From the NCBI RefSeq assembly GCF_000512735.1, contig NZ_CP007028.1:992001-1056000 (forward strand): 64,000 nucleotides of DNA, given 5' to 3'. Positions 51,890 through 61,705 of the stretch are shown piece after piece (the first letter of the stretch is position 1; each line of letters opens with the position of its first letter). Under the pieces are notes generated by a model. That model was not told the origin of the DNA. It saw only the letters and a program-made list of their open reading frames with translations, and made no database searches. The translations under genes and the position numbers were made by a program. The DNA comes from Thermocrinis ruber (GTDB lineage: Bacteria; Aquificota; Aquificia; Aquificales; Aquificaceae).

Positions 51890-54800
51890 ATGAGAAGAAA
51901 GATCTTCCTCTTGATATTTGCTATTTTACTGGCATTCACAGGGCAAAGGTCATACAGTGCAAACATGACTGACTATTGCTACGTTCCTCCTACAATAGGA
52001 ACAACTATCCCACCCCTTGTTATGCTTGTGATGGAACGAGATCATAGGCTTTACTATGAAGCGTATAATGATGCTTCAGACCTTGATGGAGATGGAAAAT
52101 TAGATGTTGGATACAAACATTCAATAGACTATTACGGCTACTTTGACCCATACAAATGCTACAGATATGATACAAGTAGGAATATGTTTGTTCCAGTTTA
52201 TAGAACTACCGATAAATACTGCAGGGGAGATGCTTGGAGCGGAAACTTTCTGAATTGGCTTGCAATGTCAAGGATAGATGTTTTAAAGAAAGTTCTTTAT
52301 GGAGGACATAGAGAAATAGATAGTGAAAGCGAGACAGTTCTTGCTGCAACTTATATACCACAAGATGCTCATAGCTGGGGCAAAGAAGTAAGTTTAATAC
52401 CTGGAGAAAGAAGCTATATCCCAAATATAGATAGACTAACACCACTTGGAAACCCAGTCTCAGGAACTAGACATCTCTTTTGTGTAGTAAGTAAGTCTGA
52501 TGGTGAAGTTCCTGTTATAAGAGTTTTAAGGAATAGAACTAACAGGATTTGGGAGTGGGCTTCAAAAGAAAGACCTGTGTGCAATAACAGTTTGGGAACT
52601 CCTGAGGAATATTATGTTAGGGTAAAAGTTTGCGACCCTTCTGTAGGCTTAGAGCCTAACTGTAAGAGGTATCCGGCTGGAACCTATAAACCCATTGGGC
52701 TTTTGCAAAAGTATGGGGAATACGAAGGTGGTGGTAAGTGGTGTAGCAAATCATTAAAACCTTGCAATTCAGATAGTGATTGCAATATATCGACTGATGG
52801 TCTGTGTGTTGATAGAGCAAAAATGTATTTTGGCTTACTAACGGGTTCTTACACAAAGAATTTGAGCGGTGGTGTTTTAAGAAAGAATATCTGGAGTATA
52901 CAGGACGAATTAGATCCCAACACTGGAATTTTTTCAAGTTCCGTAAATGCCCTAGGAAGTATAATCCAGACTTTAGAAAGGATGAAAGTAATCGGATTTA
53001 GCTACGGTGATTACGCTTATGGACCTTGGCAATGGGGAGATAGAGGCTTTGGTCCTTGCGGTTGGCTAACGGATAGACCTTTAAACGAAGGTGAATGCCG
53101 AATGTGGGGAAATCCCATTGCAGAGATGATGTATGAAGCTTTAAGATACCTTGCAGGAAAAGGTTCTCCCACTCCAAACTTTACCTACAGTGGGACGCTG
53201 GACAGCGGGCTAAATCTTCCTAAACCAGATTGGGGAATAAGAAGAGGTCCAAGTTATTATCAACCTTATCAACTATTTTCCATGTGTGCCAAGCCGTTTA
53301 TGCTTGTTTTGAGCGACATAAATGTAAATTACGACTCGGACAGCCTGCCCGGTTCAAGTTTTGGCGGAATATCCGGTGATCTAACTGGGCTTGATGTTTC
53401 CACTTTAGCTAATACAATCAGCACCAACGAGGGAATAAGCGGGGATTACTTTATTGGACAAAGTGGTTCCTTTTATGATTTTATCTGTTCATCCAAAAGC
53501 GTTAGCGGGTTTGCCAACATAAGGGGCTTATGTCCAGAAGAGCCTACCAAGCAAGGAAGCTATTACTCAGCAGCAGTTGCTTACTACGGAAACACCCGTT
53601 TTAGGGATAACTTTTCAGGAAGTAAACCACCCAATGTAAAAACCTACTCTGTGGCATTGGCTTCACCTTTGCCCGATATTGCCATAAATGTAGGCGGAAA
53701 GACTGTAAGGATAACTCCTCTTGGTAAGAGTGTAAGCGGTTGTTTGGGCGTTTATACTGCTTGTTTCCAAAAATGCACAATTACGAGAGATGCTACTGGA
53801 AATCTTAGAATCTCTGGCTGCACCTCTAATGCTTTTTGCCCAACAAACCAGATTGTAGATTTCTATGTTGAAGAAGTAAGGTACGACTCAAGCGGGAACT
53901 TAACCTATGCTAGGTTTAGAATAAACTTTGAGGATGTGGAACAGGGGGCTGACCATGATATGGACGCCGTTGTTTTATATGAAATAATTCCTATTGGAAG
54001 CAACCAGATCCAAATAAAACTGACATCCGAGTATGCTGCAGGATGTATTGACCAAATATTAGGATTTACTATAAGCGGGACCACGGAGGATGGAACTTGG
54101 CTTGTTGTAAAAGATAGGGATATTCCAAATAGTGCTGATTGGGATACACCCTCTGTTGTTGCGGGTATGCCACTTACTTGGCAAAAAACCTTTACCGTAG
54201 TTGGCGGGGCTGCAGGACAGTTAAAGAACCCTCTTTGGTATGCGGCAAAGTGGGGTGGCTTTGATGACCAAAATGGGAATAATGTACCTGACCTTCCGTC
54301 CGAATGGGACAAAGATGGAGATGGTAACCCAGATACTTACTTCTTTGTTGTAAACCCTCTAAAAATGGAAGAACAACTTGAAAAAGCCTTTGCTGACATC
54401 CTCCGCCGTGCGTCCTCTGGTGCCACCGTTGCCACCCTTACCTCAAGAACTGGCATATCCTCCCTCATAGTTCAGCCTTACTATTATCCCAAATATGTAA
54501 AGCCAGATGGCACAGAAATCTCTTGGCTTGGCTTTCTCAGGTCTTTTTGGATAGATACAATGCAAAACCTGAGGGAAGACACCACAGAACCCAAAGTTTT
54601 GAACATAGCGGGTATCGTTATTGACAAGATATTCCAATTCTTCTTTGATCCAAACGACAACCAAACGAAGGTTGCCATACTGCAAGGCTCGGATACAACC
54701 ACCTCCTGCGTGAGGGAAGGAACAAGATCCATAAATCAACTTATCCCTGTCTTTGATGCCGGTTGCCAGCTTGCAGACAGAAACCCATCAACTAGAAACA

Positions 54801-56833
54801 TTCTCTACAACAAAGACGGAACTCTTACCTCCTTTACCACCTCAGAGGCAAGCTACCTTAGCAACATATGGAAGGTTTGTTCCAACAACCCAACGGTGCT
54901 TTGCACCAACAATGGAGATTGCAGTGGTGGTGGAACCTGCCAACCCGTCAACGCCAGCTGTATCATAAGATATCTAAGGGGTGAAAACCTAAGCTCAGAC
55001 CCATCTTGCCCCGACTATGTAAAGAGGACAAGGGAGGTGAATATATCGGAGTTCTGCCCAGGTGCGAGTGGGACAAAGACCTGGAGGATTGGAGACATAA
55101 TAAACTCCACCCCCTCGGTGGTTAGCTCTGAACCAGTGAATATCTACCACCTACGCTATAACGATGCCACCTACCTTCAATACATACGCACAGACGCATA
55201 CAAAAACAGGACAAGCTTTGTGTTTGTGGGTGCCAACGATGGAATGCTCCACGCCTTTAGGGTGGGCAGACTGGTCCAAACAGGAGACCCAGACAAGCCA
55301 ACAAGGGTGGTAAATGCCTATAATACATCACTTAGCGACTTGGTAGGCAGGGAAGAGTGGGCTTTTATTCCAAGGAATGCTTTGCCCTACTTGGTATGGT
55401 ATGGTAATCCAAGCTATTGCAGGGTGCCAACGGTGGATTATAGAACCGCGGTCTTTGATGTATCAATAGGCGGTCCTGCTAATGCAGACAAAACGGTAAG
55501 CAGTTGGAGAACCATCCTGATCGGCACAATGGGCTTTGGTGGCAGGTCTATAACAACAAGTGCAGGCACCTTCTCTTCTTCTGTCTTTGCCCTTGACCTG
55601 ACCGATTGGCTAAACGGAACAAGTGCCCAACCTACCCTTCTGTGGGAAGTGCGTCTTCCTGATGGAACGCTAACCACCTCTTACCCTGCGCTAATACGTC
55701 TTGGAGACCCCAACAAAAACGGCGAGTGGTATGTGGTTATAGGTAGCGGTCCAATAAACCCTGAAGGAACAAGCTTTACAAGTCAGCCCAAGCTATACTT
55801 TATAGACTTAAGAACTGGGAACATTGTAAGAAGTGTAAATATTCCAGCCACTGGTGGCGTAAGCTTTGCAGTGGGAGATATTGCGGTGGTGGATGTGGAT
55901 AGTGATTATCAGGACGATGTAATCTACTTTGGAGTTTATGGAAGGACCAACGCGGGCAAGGTTTGGGGCAATTTTTACAGGCTTAGCTTGAGGTCTGGAA
56001 GTAGCTACAAATCGGTGAGTGCTCTTAGCTCAAGCGATATATGCACCGCAATAGACCTTAGCACCTTTGCGACTGCGGGCAACACTCCCCCTGTCTTTGG
56101 TGCTCCCAACTTTACAAAGGATGAAAACGGCAAGCTGTGGGTATTCTTTGGAACGGGCAGGTATGTAATGGACAACTCCGATAAGGCTATATCCTACGAT
56201 AACTACCTCATAGGCTTCAAGGATGAAAACTGGAACAGTAGCTCATCCACATGTCCTACTCCATACACAAAAGCCCAGCTTACGGATGTAACCAACCAGT
56301 CCCTCACGATAACAATAACCGAAGTAAAGCAGATCTGTATGTGCGATGCCAGTGGTTGTGGGATGAGGGATGTAGTCTATAGTGCGTATAGTAGTAGCAC
56401 GCCTCCCGAACCACCAAGAGGATGGTATTACAGACTGACGGGAGAGGCTATCTACTCTCAAGTTCTCGTTATAGGCGGTATAGTGGATGCCTTAACCTAT
56501 GTGCCACCAGAAGATATTTGCCAACTGGAAGGTAGTTCAAACCTAATATCCGTCTATTACAAGACAGGAAGACCTTATCCAAGACCTTCTGTGCTCTCTC
56601 CATATGCGGTGAGCGGGACTATTGCGGTAGGACATTCAGTTCAACTGCTACAGAAGATCTCGGTGGGTCAAGGTATTCCGCCCATAGGCAACCCCTTCCA
56701 AGCCTTGCAATCCTCTCGAGCAAGCCAACAGTTAGAGAAGTTCGCTCAGATATCCACTGGAGTGGTGCTTAGGCTAACACAGCAAAAGGCTACAACTTCG
56801 GAGGAGAAGTTCCTGCTATGGATAGAAAAGTAA
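51890..56833 (+). CDS. pilY1: PilY1-like type IV pilus tip adhesin
   Basis: A very large exported protein (about 1,647 residues). It has a signal peptide (RKIFLLIFAILLAFTGQ) and an N-terminal half with a Ca-binding-like loop DLDGDGKLD and no recognisable VWA domain. A DKDGDGNPD loop follows near residue 820. The C-terminal PilY1 beta-propeller (about 850-1500) has FVGANDGMLHAFRVG, EEWAFIPRNALPYL and a calcium loop DVDSDYQDD. Two cysteine-rich motifs lie near residues 282 and 1000. The N-terminal half is visibly more AT-rich than the second half (shift near 54,390). GGAGG 8 nt before ATG 51890 sets the start. The minor pilin genes follow with overlap. Confidence 0.92.
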   Translation: MRRKIFLLIFAILLAFTGQRSYSANMTDYCYVPPTIGTTIPPLVMLVMERDHRLYYEAYNDASDLDGDGKLDVGYKHSIDYYGYFDPYKCYRYDTSRNMFVPVYRTTDKYCRGDAWSGNFLNWLAMSRIDVLKKVLYGGHREIDSESETVLAATYIPQDAHSWGKEVSLIPGERSYIPNIDRLTPLGNPVSGTRHLFCVVSKSDGEVPVIRVLRNRTNRIWEWASKERPVCNNSLGTPEEYYVRVKVCDPSVGLEPNCKRYPAGTYKPIGLLQKYGEYEGGGKWCSKSLKPCNSDSDCNISTDGLCVDRAKMYFGLLTGSYTKNLSGGVLRKNIWSIQDELDPNTGIFSSSVNALGSIIQTLERMKVIGFSYGDYAYGPWQWGDRGFGPCGWLTDRPLNEGECRMWGNPIAEMMYEALRYLAGKGSPTPNFTYSGTLDSGLNLPKPDWGIRRGPSYYQPYQLFSMCAKPFMLVLSDINVNYDSDSLPGSSFGGISGDLTGLDVSTLANTISTNEGISGDYFIGQSGSFYDFICSSKSVSGFANIRGLCPEEPTKQGSYYSAAVAYYGNTRFRDNFSGSKPPNVKTYSVALASPLPDIAINVGGKTVRITPLGKSVSGCLGVYTACFQKCTITRDATGNLRISGCTSNAFCPTNQIVDFYVEEVRYDSSGNLTYARFRINFEDVEQGADHDMDAVVLYEIIPIGSNQIQIKLTSEYAAGCIDQILGFTISGTTEDGTWLVVKDRDIPNSADWDTPSVVAGMPLTWQKTFTVVGGAAGQLKNPLWYAAKWGGFDDQNGNNVPDLPSEWDKDGDGNPDTYFFVVNPLKMEEQLEKAFADILRRASSGATVATLTSRTGISSLIVQPYYYPKYVKPDGTEISWLGFLRSFWIDTMQNLREDTTEPKVLNIAGIVIDKIFQFFFDPNDNQTKVAILQGSDTTTSCVREGTRSINQLIPVFDAGCQLADRNPSTRNILYNKDGTLTSFTTSEASYLSNIWKVCSNNPTVLCTNNGDCSGGGTCQPVNASCIIRYLRGENLSSDPSCPDYVKRTREVNISEFCPGASGTKTWRIGDIINSTPSVVSSEPVNIYHLRYNDATYLQYIRTDAYKNRTSFVFVGANDGMLHAFRVGRLVQTGDPDKPTRVVNAYNTSLSDLVGREEWAFIPRNALPYLVWYGNPSYCRVPTVDYRTAVFDVSIGGPANADKTVSSWRTILIGTMGFGGRSITTSAGTFSSSVFALDLTDWLNGTSAQPTLLWEVRLPDGTLTTSYPALIRLGDPNKNGEWYVVIGSGPINPEGTSFTSQPKLYFIDLRTGNIVRSVNIPATGGVSFAVGDIAVVDVDSDYQDDVIYFGVYGRTNAGKVWGNFYRLSLRSGSSYKSVSALSSSDICTAIDLSTFATAGNTPPVFGAPNFTKDENGKLWVFFGTGRYVMDNSDKAISYDNYLIGFKDENWNSSSSTCPTPYTKAQLTDVTNQSLTITITEVKQICMCDASGCGMRDVVYSAYSSSTPPEPPRGWYYRLTGEAIYSQVLVIGGIVDALTYVPPEDICQLEGSSNLISVYYKTGRPYPRPSVLSPYAVSGTIAVGHSVQLLQKISVGQGIPPIGNPFQALQSSRASQQLEKFAQISTGVVLRLTQQKATTSEEKFLLWIEK

Positions 56834-57312
56834 AAGGTATAACCATAATGGAGGTGCTGGTGGTTATGGCTATAATTGCCATACTTGCCAGTGCCAGTAT
56901 GTTTGGTCTGAGAAATCTGGTGCAGAGAGAGAGGCTCTATTCTGCGATGACCCAAGTTGCCAACGACCTAAAGGAGGTTCAGTTTAGGTCTATGTCTTCC
57001 AACATGGTCTGGGGTGTGAGGTTCTGTGCGAATCAAAACCAATACAAAATCTTTGCAGTTGATCCTTCTACCGTCGGTGGTGGATGCCCAAGGGACGCTG
57101 ATCCATCTTGCACAAATGATGCAACCACGCAGAGATTGGTTTCACTTCCACCCGGTGTTTCTCCTGAGGCAGATTTTTACGTTCTCTTTGACCGAAGAGG
57201 CTATCCTCTAAACTGGAACTGTGGCATAGGGGCTATCAACATTACCTTAAAGAATAGCTACGGAAGGAGAACCGTGTTCGTAGATAGTGTTGGGAGGATA
57301 AGGTATGAATAA
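56818..57312 (+). CDS. Minor pilin, FimT/FimU (GspH)-like
   Basis: A 164-residue type IV prepilin. The prepilin peptidase site is K-V-K-G followed by ITIMEVLVVMAIIAILA, with Glu at +5 of the mature protein. The C-terminal part resembles FimT/GspH pseudopilins (RDLxEVQFRSMSSNMV-type helix NDLKEVQFRSM), with paired cysteines. It overlaps the PilY1-like gene by 16 nt and the next pilin gene by 8 nt, with AGGAG upstream. It probably forms part of the pilus tip complex with PilY1. Confidence 0.9.
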   Translation: MDRKVKGITIMEVLVVMAIIAILASASMFGLRNLVQRERLYSAMTQVANDLKEVQFRSMSSNMVWGVRFCANQNQYKIFAVDPSTVGGGCPRDADPSCTNDATTQRLVSLPPGVSPEADFYVLFDRRGYPLNWNCGIGAINITLKNSYGRRTVFVDSVGRIRYE

Positions 57313-57961
57313 AAAAGGCTTTACCATAATAGAGCTTTTGGTTGCCTTTGTAATCCTTTTTATCCTCATGGCTGGCTTTTTGAGGGGGATATTGCTCTAC
57401 ATGGAATATCAAATAAACAACGGCCTAAAAAACAAGGCAAGCGAAATTGCCCTCAAGATGTCCTCCCAAATACAAACTGCCCGGTTTAATCCAACTGCAG
57501 GATGTGATGAAAACAACCTAAATCCCTTCTTGTGCGATACACTATACGCATATCCCTACAATTGGGACTCCGCCCGGTGTGATGGTGGAAACTGCACCTT
57601 TGAGGTGCAAGACTCAGACGGTGATGGAATAGCGGACTTTTATGACCCTTACAATGGACAAAATGGAAACTTTAGTGCCACTCCCATCAACACCGCAGAA
57701 TGGTTGCGTATAAGACCCTGTAATCTTACTGGGGATAGATATGATTGTTGTTATGCGGATAGTGGCAGGCAAATTAACAATGCGGTGTGCGGTGAAAAAT
57801 ATAGAGGAAGGTTCATATATGCGGGGACCACTTTGGCGAGGCTTATTAACCCTGCCACCAATTTAGAAGTGGGAAGGGTTGCTGGTGTAGTAGTTTGGTA
57901 TTTTGATACCAAGGGGAGATACAGGTTTGTTTCAATACCTGTTATGAGGGATACAAGATGA
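57305..57961 (+). CDS. Minor pilin, PilV-like, with a calcium-loop motif
   Basis: A 218-residue prepilin with cleavage after MNKKG before FTIIELLVAFVILFILM (Glu +5). The globular part has six or more cysteines and a D-S-D-G-D-G-I-A-D loop near residue 105, matching the DxDxDGxxD calcium-binding pattern. The order in the operon and the PilV-type N-terminus support the call. GGAGG 7 nt before the ATG. It overlaps the next gene by ATGA. Confidence 0.88.
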   Translation: MNKKGFTIIELLVAFVILFILMAGFLRGILLYMEYQINNGLKNKASEIALKMSSQIQTARFNPTAGCDENNLNPFLCDTLYAYPYNWDSARCDGGNCTFEVQDSDGDGIADFYDPYNGQNGNFSATPINTAEWLRIRPCNLTGDRYDCCYADSGRQINNAVCGEKYRGRFIYAGTTLARLINPATNLEVGRVAGVVVWYFDTKGRYRFVSIPVMRDTR

Positions 57962-58872
57962 GAAGGAAAGGTATAACCCTTGTGGAACTTCTGGTGGTTA
58001 TAGCTATAGTTGCCCTATCTGCGGGCGGAATTTTCTTCGCTTACAGAAGCTTGGTTAGAGAAACCATAAGACAGTCTCTTCTTGCAAAGAACGAGCAGGA
58101 TGTGGAGGTGCTTTTGACAAGCCTTAGAAAAGACCTTCAGGGTATAGGCTTTGGCGTTCCTGTGAATAGGTTAAAAGTAGACACACCCGCTTGCAATGGG
58201 CTTACCGCTTTTGCTGTTTCCGATTACGTTTTGGGCATTGCCCTCGACTGTACTTCTAGATCTGAAAACGATGAACTTTACTTTTTGAACCTTGCCACCA
58301 GAAGCTTTAGAAATTCTGGCTGTTGGTGGGTAAGGGATGGGTCTGGAAACATAACCACCGAAGGGCGGAGATGGACCTTTGAGAACTGTCCAAGTAGCCC
58401 ACCAACAGGAGAAAATCTTCTCTGTCTTGATATGGCAAGCAAAGCTACTACGAATTGCAACTCACCGAACACATTAATATTTACCATGGGAGATAGGAAC
58501 GGAATTCAAGAGTTTGCAGTCAGATACTTTCTAAACAACACAAACCTACCAAAGGAATGTGCCCCGGAGACCTTTAATCTACTAAAGCAAGTAAACCCTG
58601 ATACGGTTGCACAACCCATTGCATCCTGCGTTGCGGTCTTTAGGGTTAGATACTTTGACGGTCAAGGCTACGACACAACCATTGGTGATATAAACAACCT
58701 GCGTGCGGTAAGGCTCTGCCTTTTGATGCAAGTGGGTGGAAGGATGGACACCCAGATGGACCCACCCAATGGCTTTGAACAGTGTGGGAACATAACAATA
58801 AACCCTGAGTGGAGGTGGTATAGATGGAAGCTTGTGGAAGAGGACATACCTTTAAGAAATACAAAAAGGTAA
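57958..58872 (+). CDS. Minor pilin, PilW-like
   Basis: A 304-residue prepilin with site MRRKG before [20 protein letters not shown] (Glu +5), and a large globular domain with several cysteines (GCWWVRDGSG, ENCPSS, NCNSPN). Length and the conserved helix RQSLLAKNEQDVEVLLTSLR fit PilW. It is coupled to the PilV-like gene by ATGA and overlaps the PilX-like gene by 49 nt. Confidence 0.88.
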   Translation: MRRKGITLVELLVVIAIVALSAGGIFFAYRSLVRETIRQSLLAKNEQDVEVLLTSLRKDLQGIGFGVPVNRLKVDTPACNGLTAFAVSDYVLGIALDCTSRSENDELYFLNLATRSFRNSGCWWVRDGSGNITTEGRRWTFENCPSSPPTGENLLCLDMASKATTNCNSPNTLIFTMGDRNGIQEFAVRYFLNNTNLPKECAPETFNLLKQVNPDTVAQPIASCVAVFRVRYFDGQGYDTTIGDINNLRAVRLCLLMQVGGRMDTQMDPPNGFEQCGNITINPEWRWYRWKLVEEDIPLRNTKR

Positions 58873-59336
58873 AGGGTGTGGCGCTCATATCCGTTTTGGT
58901 TATGGGCATAATGATAGCCCTTGTTATTGGTGGGCTTTACTATATACTCACCCGCACAATGCTAACCGGAGAAAGGGTAAGGGTCTATACATCCACAAGG
59001 GAGGCTGCGGTGGGCGGAGTGAATTATGCGGTTTTGCAGATAAAGAGCGGGCTCTTTGATAATATGGACCAGCTTGAATGCCCTACTGGTTGGACTACTG
59101 TTGGAAACTGTTGCACCGCAAACCTGAACTATCGCCTTTCGGGGACAACAGAAACCTTTAGGAACACAATAACAATCTGCCTGAGAGGTTATGCTCCTCC
59201 ACCGGGAGAGGTTGTAACTGGGGTTGCTTACACCAGACCTCAACCAGGCGGAAGGGGATACATATACTCAATCATTTCAGATGCAGATGGTCCTCAGGGC
59301 TCAAGGTCAAGGGTTGAGGCGGTTTGGATGAGATAA
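58824..59336 (+). CDS. Minor pilin, PilX-like
   Basis: A 170-residue protein with a basic leader, K-G before VALISVLVMGIMIALVIGG, and the PilX-type N-terminal helix with RVYTSTREAAVGGVNYAV. As in PilX the +5 Glu is replaced (here Ser). GGAGG 8 nt before ATG 58824 supports this start inside pilW. Its 3' end overlaps the convergent oligosaccharyltransferase gene by 65 nt. Confidence 0.85.
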   Translation: MEACGRGHTFKKYKKVKGVALISVLVMGIMIALVIGGLYYILTRTMLTGERVRVYTSTREAAVGGVNYAVLQIKSGLFDNMDQLECPTGWTTVGNCCTANLNYRLSGTTETFRNTITICLRGYAPPPGEVVTGVAYTRPQPGGRGYIYSIISDADGPQGSRSRVEAVWMR

Positions 59337-61254
59337 TCTCATACAGCACACTATGGGGAAAGTTATCATAAACCAGCCTGAAGTCCTCTCTGTCTTTTCT
59401 TATGGTGTATAGGCTCAACAGGGCGGAATTTTTTAATTTTTCTCCAACAAAAAAGCCGTAGATTGTTCCACCTTTTTTCACCAAGTAGAGGGTCCCGCCC
59501 TTGGGATTGTTGAAGCTTTCCCTTTTTACCTTGCCTTCTTCCTCTATCCAAAAAACTTCTTTAACTAAGTATTCGGTGGAAGATCTGCCAATAGTTTGGG
59601 TGTATGTGCCAGTATCTCTGTTTAGCTCTGCTTTACAATCTCTTTCGCAGGGTGGAAGTTTGAGAAGGGTTGAACCTTTCCCGTAGGCAAGCTGTTGCAT
59701 GGGTTGGGTTTTGCTAAGCATATCCTCGGTAATCAAAAGGTATATTTTTCCGTAGGGCTTAACTTGGCACTCCTTGGCAGATTGCTCTAAGGCTTTATAA
59801 AGACCAAGAGTTTTATATTTTTCCCACGCACGATGATTGAAAATAGGGTCGGATATACACAAAAAGAGTTTGTGGGCGGTTTTTTCCTCTTGCAAAAGGG
59901 CGTAGGCTATGAGGAGCGTCTTTATGGAAAACTGGGTTCCCCCATCGTGAAAGACAGCCCTCTGGGAGTAATAAACTATAGGATAACCATAATCCCACCA
60001 GCTAAGAATTTTTGCGTCTTTGGGCGTTATGTCCTTTAACTTTTGGATGTCCCTGACTACTTCTTTACTGATAAAAAAGCCGGGCATTCTGTCTATCAAG
60101 CTAAACCAGTTTATGGCAGATATGAGCATCAAAAGAGGGAAAAGCCCACCCACAAAGAGCTTTAAACTTCTCTTTTCCAAAAAGTTCGAAAGCTTTGAAA
60201 TGAGAAAGACGCCGTAGGCAAAACCCATTGCAAGCACAGGCGCAGAATACATATAAACCCTTATGCTTCCCTTTACCACACTCAAAACCAAAAGGACATA
60301 AAGGGGCAAAAGCAATAACTGTCCTTTGAAAAACCTAAAAAACAGCAAGGGCAGAAAAATTAAGGCTATGTAAAAGGGAAATTCGGAGGAAAAATACAAT
60401 GGGTAGCTACGCAAGAAATAAACCCTACCCTGCTCTGAGATGGTTTTTAAAACCTCTGGCACGTTCTTGCTTTCCACCGGAGAGATGGGAATTCCAAAGT
60501 AAAGGAAAAGCCTGCCCAAGATGTCCATACCTAAAGGATAGCCCGCCATAAAAGAGATTAAAGCCCACAAAGACAAAAGCCCCGTTAATCCCGCATAAAA
60601 GAGCCTTCTGTTTTGCAGTGCCAAAAGCAAAAATCCAAGAAACTGCAAAACAAAGAACTCCGGATGGGCATACCACCAATAAAACAGAAGACTAAAAAGC
60701 ACAGCAAGGGCAACAAAAAGGTAAGCATGCCAGTGGTTTTTCTTTTGGTAGGCAAGCAGTAAAAAAAGGGCGATGCTGAAGATAAAGAAAAGGTTTAAGT
60801 TGTCTGTGTCCAAGTCAAGGACAAAAACCCTGGTATAGTAAGCAGAGGACAGGGCGGTTAGGACCGCACCCGCAAAGCCCACCCAGAGGTTCCCAAGCCT
60901 GTGCCAAAATAAAACAAAAGGAATAACAAACAAGCTTCCAAAAATGGGCGAAAGCCAAAAGCCAAGCCACTCTATTTCAATACCCGTTAGCCTTAAAAGG
61001 ATTCCATACATAAAACTTATCAAAGGCGGATAGTCATACTTTACACCACCTTCCGGAAAGTTTCTTAGAACATCCTCTCCCCTTTTGAAGTCTTTGGCAA
61101 GCCTTCCAAAAAAGTAGCCATCGGGGTTTTGAATAAAGGGCTTGCGGTCCAAAAAGTAAATATCCTGATGCTTAAAGTAGTTGTATATCTCTACAATGTG
61201 AGGAATTAAAGACACAAAAAAGGCAAAAAGCAGGGCAAGGGAGAGATTTTTCAT
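59272..61254 (-). CDS. STT3/PglB/AglB-type oligosaccharyltransferase
   Basis: A 660-residue inner-membrane enzyme with about 13 hydrophobic helices followed by a C-terminal periplasmic domain. All hallmarks of the STT3 family are visible: the first Asp in [10 protein letters not shown], the DxD-type LDLDTDN (about 146-152), the SVSE-type TISEQG (about 271-276) and WWDYG (419-423) in [14 protein letters not shown]. Such enzymes transfer a lipid-linked glycan to Asn in N-X-S/T sequons. The gene overlaps the end of a pilin gene by ATGA, in the order pilin-pilin-STT3. It would glycosylate exported proteins, most simply these pilins. Confidence 0.88.
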   Translation of the reverse strand: MKNLSLALLFAFFVSLIPHIVEIYNYFKHQDIYFLDRKPFIQNPDGYFFGRLAKDFKRGEDVLRNFPEGGVKYDYPPLISFMYGILLRLTGIEIEWLGFWLSPIFGSLFVIPFVLFWHRLGNLWVGFAGAVLTALSSAYYTRVFVLDLDTDNLNLFFIFSIALFLLLAYQKKNHWHAYLFVALAVLFSLLFYWWYAHPEFFVLQFLGFLLLALQNRRLFYAGLTGLLSLWALISFMAGYPLGMDILGRLFLYFGIPISPVESKNVPEVLKTISEQGRVYFLRSYPLYFSSEFPFYIALIFLPLLFFRFFKGQLLLLPLYVLLVLSVVKGSIRVYMYSAPVLAMGFAYGVFLISKLSNFLEKRSLKLFVGGLFPLLMLISAINWFSLIDRMPGFFISKEVVRDIQKLKDITPKDAKILSWWDYGYPIVYYSQRAVFHDGGTQFSIKTLLIAYALLQEEKTAHKLFLCISDPIFNHRAWEKYKTLGLYKALEQSAKECQVKPYGKIYLLITEDMLSKTQPMQQLAYGKGSTLLKLPPCERDCKAELNRDTGTYTQTIGRSSTEYLVKEVFWIEEEGKVKRESFNNPKGGTLYLVKKGGTIYGFFVGEKLKNSALLSLYTIRKDREDFRLVYDNFPHSVLYEIISSKPPQPLTLSPEDHLHLK

Positions 61255-61661
61255 TCAACAAAGCACCGAAAGGTTCCAGTATCCACCCGACACACCACCC
61301 TCTGCCCCATGACAGAAAAGTAAGCGTGTAGCTTCCCCGCAGCCAACTGTCCCGTGTTTGAGCATTGAAAAGCCTCAACTACAGTAAAATAAACAGTCCC
61401 ACCCGGAGTGGTATAGTTCGCCACACAGTTGGGAAAGGTAGAATTTCCGATTATTGAGTAGGTCTCCGTTCCTGCTGGGGGAGGGTCTGTAGAACAATAA
61501 GAAGACACATCAAACATACAAGCCCTTGCAATCGGAAGTGCATAAGACGCAAGCCTTGCCCTTTCTGTGTAGTTTAGGTATTGGGGAATGGCAATGCTGA
61601 CAAGGATGGCAATAATGGCGATAACCACCAAAAGCTCCAAAAGGGTAAAACCCCTCCTCAT
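61251..61661 (-). CDS. Type IV major-type pilin 2
   Basis: A prepilin of about 136 residues. Cleavage site MRRG before [20 protein letters not shown] with Glu +5, then an alpha-helix and a short cysteine-containing globular domain with a C-terminal disulfide pair ([13 protein letters not shown]). Sequons NYT, NST and NYT are present ([22 protein letters not shown]). ATG 61661 is chosen over 61685 because GGAG lies 6 nt upstream and the leader has the normal length. The gene follows a terminator hairpin and is coupled to STT3 by ATGA. Confidence 0.92.
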   Translation of the reverse strand: MRRGFTLLELLVVIAIIAILVSIAIPQYLNYTERARLASYALPIARACMFDVSSYCSTDPPPAGTETYSIIGNSTFPNCVANYTTPGGTVYFTVVEAFQCSNTGQLAAGKLHAYFSVMGQRVVCRVDTGTFRCFVE

Positions 61662-61671
61662 AATAATCTCC

Positions 61672-61694
61672 AAAAAAGCCCCCAAGAGGGGGCT
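61672..61694 (-). terminator. Intrinsic terminator between the two pilin genes
   Basis: On minus, AGCCCCC-TCTT-GGGGGCT forms a strong stem followed directly by TTTTTT. It lies 11 nt after the stop of pilin 1 and ends beside the ribosome-binding site of pilin 2, so the second pilin and STT3 would be expressed by partial readthrough at a lower level. Confidence 0.85.
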
Positions 61695-61705
61695 GGAGGG
61701 TTAGG

